From an uncultured Peptostreptococcus sp. (lineage in GTDB: Bacteria; Bacillota; Clostridia; Peptostreptococcales; Peptostreptococcaceae): a DNA stretch of 64,000 bases. The translations under genes were made by a program, and so were the position numbers. Of this stretch, positions 63,269 through 64,000 are shown piece by piece. The notes under the pieces are model-generated. The model saw only the letters and a list, made by a program, of their open reading frames with translations. It did not search any database and was not told the DNA's origin. The DNA is taken from contig CAAEUW010000042.1 of the NCBI GenBank assembly GCA_900759325.1, forward strand, positions 1 to 64,000, written 5' to 3'. Each line of letters starts with the position of its first letter. Position 1 is the stretch's first letter.

Positions 63269-63311
63269 ATACCTACTATAATCTCACCTATTAAATTTGA
63301 TTTATTTTATC

Positions 63312-64000
63312 TTATTCTACATCTCTAGGCTTATATTTATCTGGTATCGCTTCCATATATTCTTCATTCTGTCTAATCCTGTCAGGATCCTTGAAGAAGT
63401 CCTTAACTAGGCTAACTATTACTCCTGATAGGAATAGTAGTCCCACTAAGTTTGGTAGGGCCATTAGACCATTTACAGTATCTGAGATTGCCCAGATTGC
63501 CTGTAAGCCACCAATAGATCCTACAAATACCAATGGTATGTATATTAATCTGTATATCTTTACAAACTTTTCTCCAAGTAGGTACTCTGTACACTTTTCT
63601 CCATAGTATGACCAACCCAAAATTGTTGAGAAGGCAAATAGCGTTAAGCCTATAGATACTATGTAATGGCCTCCCTTAAAGCCTGACTGGAATGCCTTAG
63701 TTGTAAGGGCTGCACCCTGTAGGCCTGATGTCCATTCTCCAGAAACTAGGATAACTAGGGCTGTCATTGTACATATAACTAGAGTATCGACAAATACCTC
63801 AAATACTCCCCATAGACCCTGTCTAACTGGATGGTCTGTAGTTGCTGCTGCATGGGCAATAGGAGCACTACCTAGACCTGCTTCATTAGTGAATACACCT
63901 CTAGCTACACCATTTCTCAAGGCCATCATTAGAGTTGATCCTGCAAAACCACCTGCTGCGGCATGGCCTGTGAAGGCTGAACCAAATATTAGACCAAATG
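63312..64000 (-). CDS. AGCS-family sodium:alanine symporter, C-terminal part (5' end outside window)
   Basis: The frame is open to the window edge, giving about 229 residues. SAFTGHAAAGGFAGSTLMMA and GVARGVFTNEAGLGSAPIAH are signatures of the alanine-or-glycine:cation symporter family. About six membrane helices follow, with a hydrophilic tail (PDKYKPRDVE). The true start lies beyond 64000; an internal ATG at 63929 sits in the middle of a conserved motif and is not the start. It imports alanine or glycine with Na+ or H+. Confidence 0.93.
   Translation of the reverse strand, partial: FGLIFGSAFTGHAAAGGFAGSTLMMALRNGVARGVFTNEAGLGSAPIAHAAATTDHPVRQGLWGVFEVFVDTLVICTMTALVILVSGEWTSGLQGAALTTKAFQSGFKGGHYIVSIGLTLFAFSTILGWSYYGEKCTEYLLGEKFVKIYRLIYIPLVFVGSIGGLQAIWAISDTVNGLMALPNLVGLLFLSGVIVSLVKDFFKDPDRIRQNEEYMEAIPDKYKPRDVE

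Overview
The window comes from a low-GC, strictly anaerobic Firmicute, most likely a member of the Clostridia and plausibly Peptostreptococcaceae. This is an inference. It rests on the AT-rich sequence, strong AGGAGG ribosome binding sites, the [FeFe]-hydrogenase maturases HydE/HydG/HydF, the oxygen-independent (Cbi) cobalamin pathway, a three-domain cell-wall-binding-repeat-2 (CWB2) surface protein, two-subunit glycyl-tRNA synthetase, and a Fur-box-like site in front of a flavodoxin operon. Almost every gene lies on the minus strand. Only a TDT/SLAC1-type transporter (27519-28640) and acpS (49557-49928) are on the plus strand. I saw no tRNA, rRNA, CRISPR array or prophage.

Layout in window coordinates; the minus-strand operons read from high to low numbers. 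1-326: 5' end of an IS30-type transposase. 652-1149: DUF1097 membrane protein. 1329-5382: TM1266-type regulator, hydE, hydG, hydF. 5655-9408: fruR-fruK-fruA fructose operon with repeated operator-like sites. 9524-14832: lipoprotein amidase, OPT transporter, alpha/beta hydrolase, then a DUF3793-flavodoxin pair with a promoter overlapped by Fur-box-like sequence. 15094-24415: conserved housekeeping block phoH-ybeY-(dgkA+PAP2 fusion)-era-mgtE-recO-DUF4342-glyQ-glyS. 24563-27366: hpf, fba, patatin phospholipase. 28868-46271: an uninterrupted run of 18 cobalamin genes, from cobT to a cbiK-cbiL fusion. It covers sirohydrochlorin to the complete cobalamin nucleotide loop, including PduX threonine kinase. 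46349-49331: S41 protease and split transketolase. 50111-52095: two-component system. 52301-57849: an operon joining a TlpA-like lipoprotein, a 50-aa CXXC membrane protein, a polyferredoxin membrane protein and an FtsX-ATPase-FtsX ABC transporter. 58050-64000: CWB2 surface protein, SMI1/KNR4 protein, cardiolipin synthase with a cysteine-rich small protein, and a partial AGCS alanine symporter.

The most interesting region is 50111-57849. The TlpA / CXXC / polyferredoxin / two-permease ABC set looks like the redox-plus-ABC half of the P19/FTR1-associated iron-uptake loci (Campylobacter Cj1660-1665, E. coli Fet), but no P19 or FTR1 gene is present. A perfect inverted repeat precedes the adjoining two-component system. 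Other points of note are the gene fusions (CbiK-CbiL, DgkA-PAP2), the cobalamin operon with no recognisable cobalamin riboswitch in its leaders, and the paired operator-like repeats in the fructose operon.
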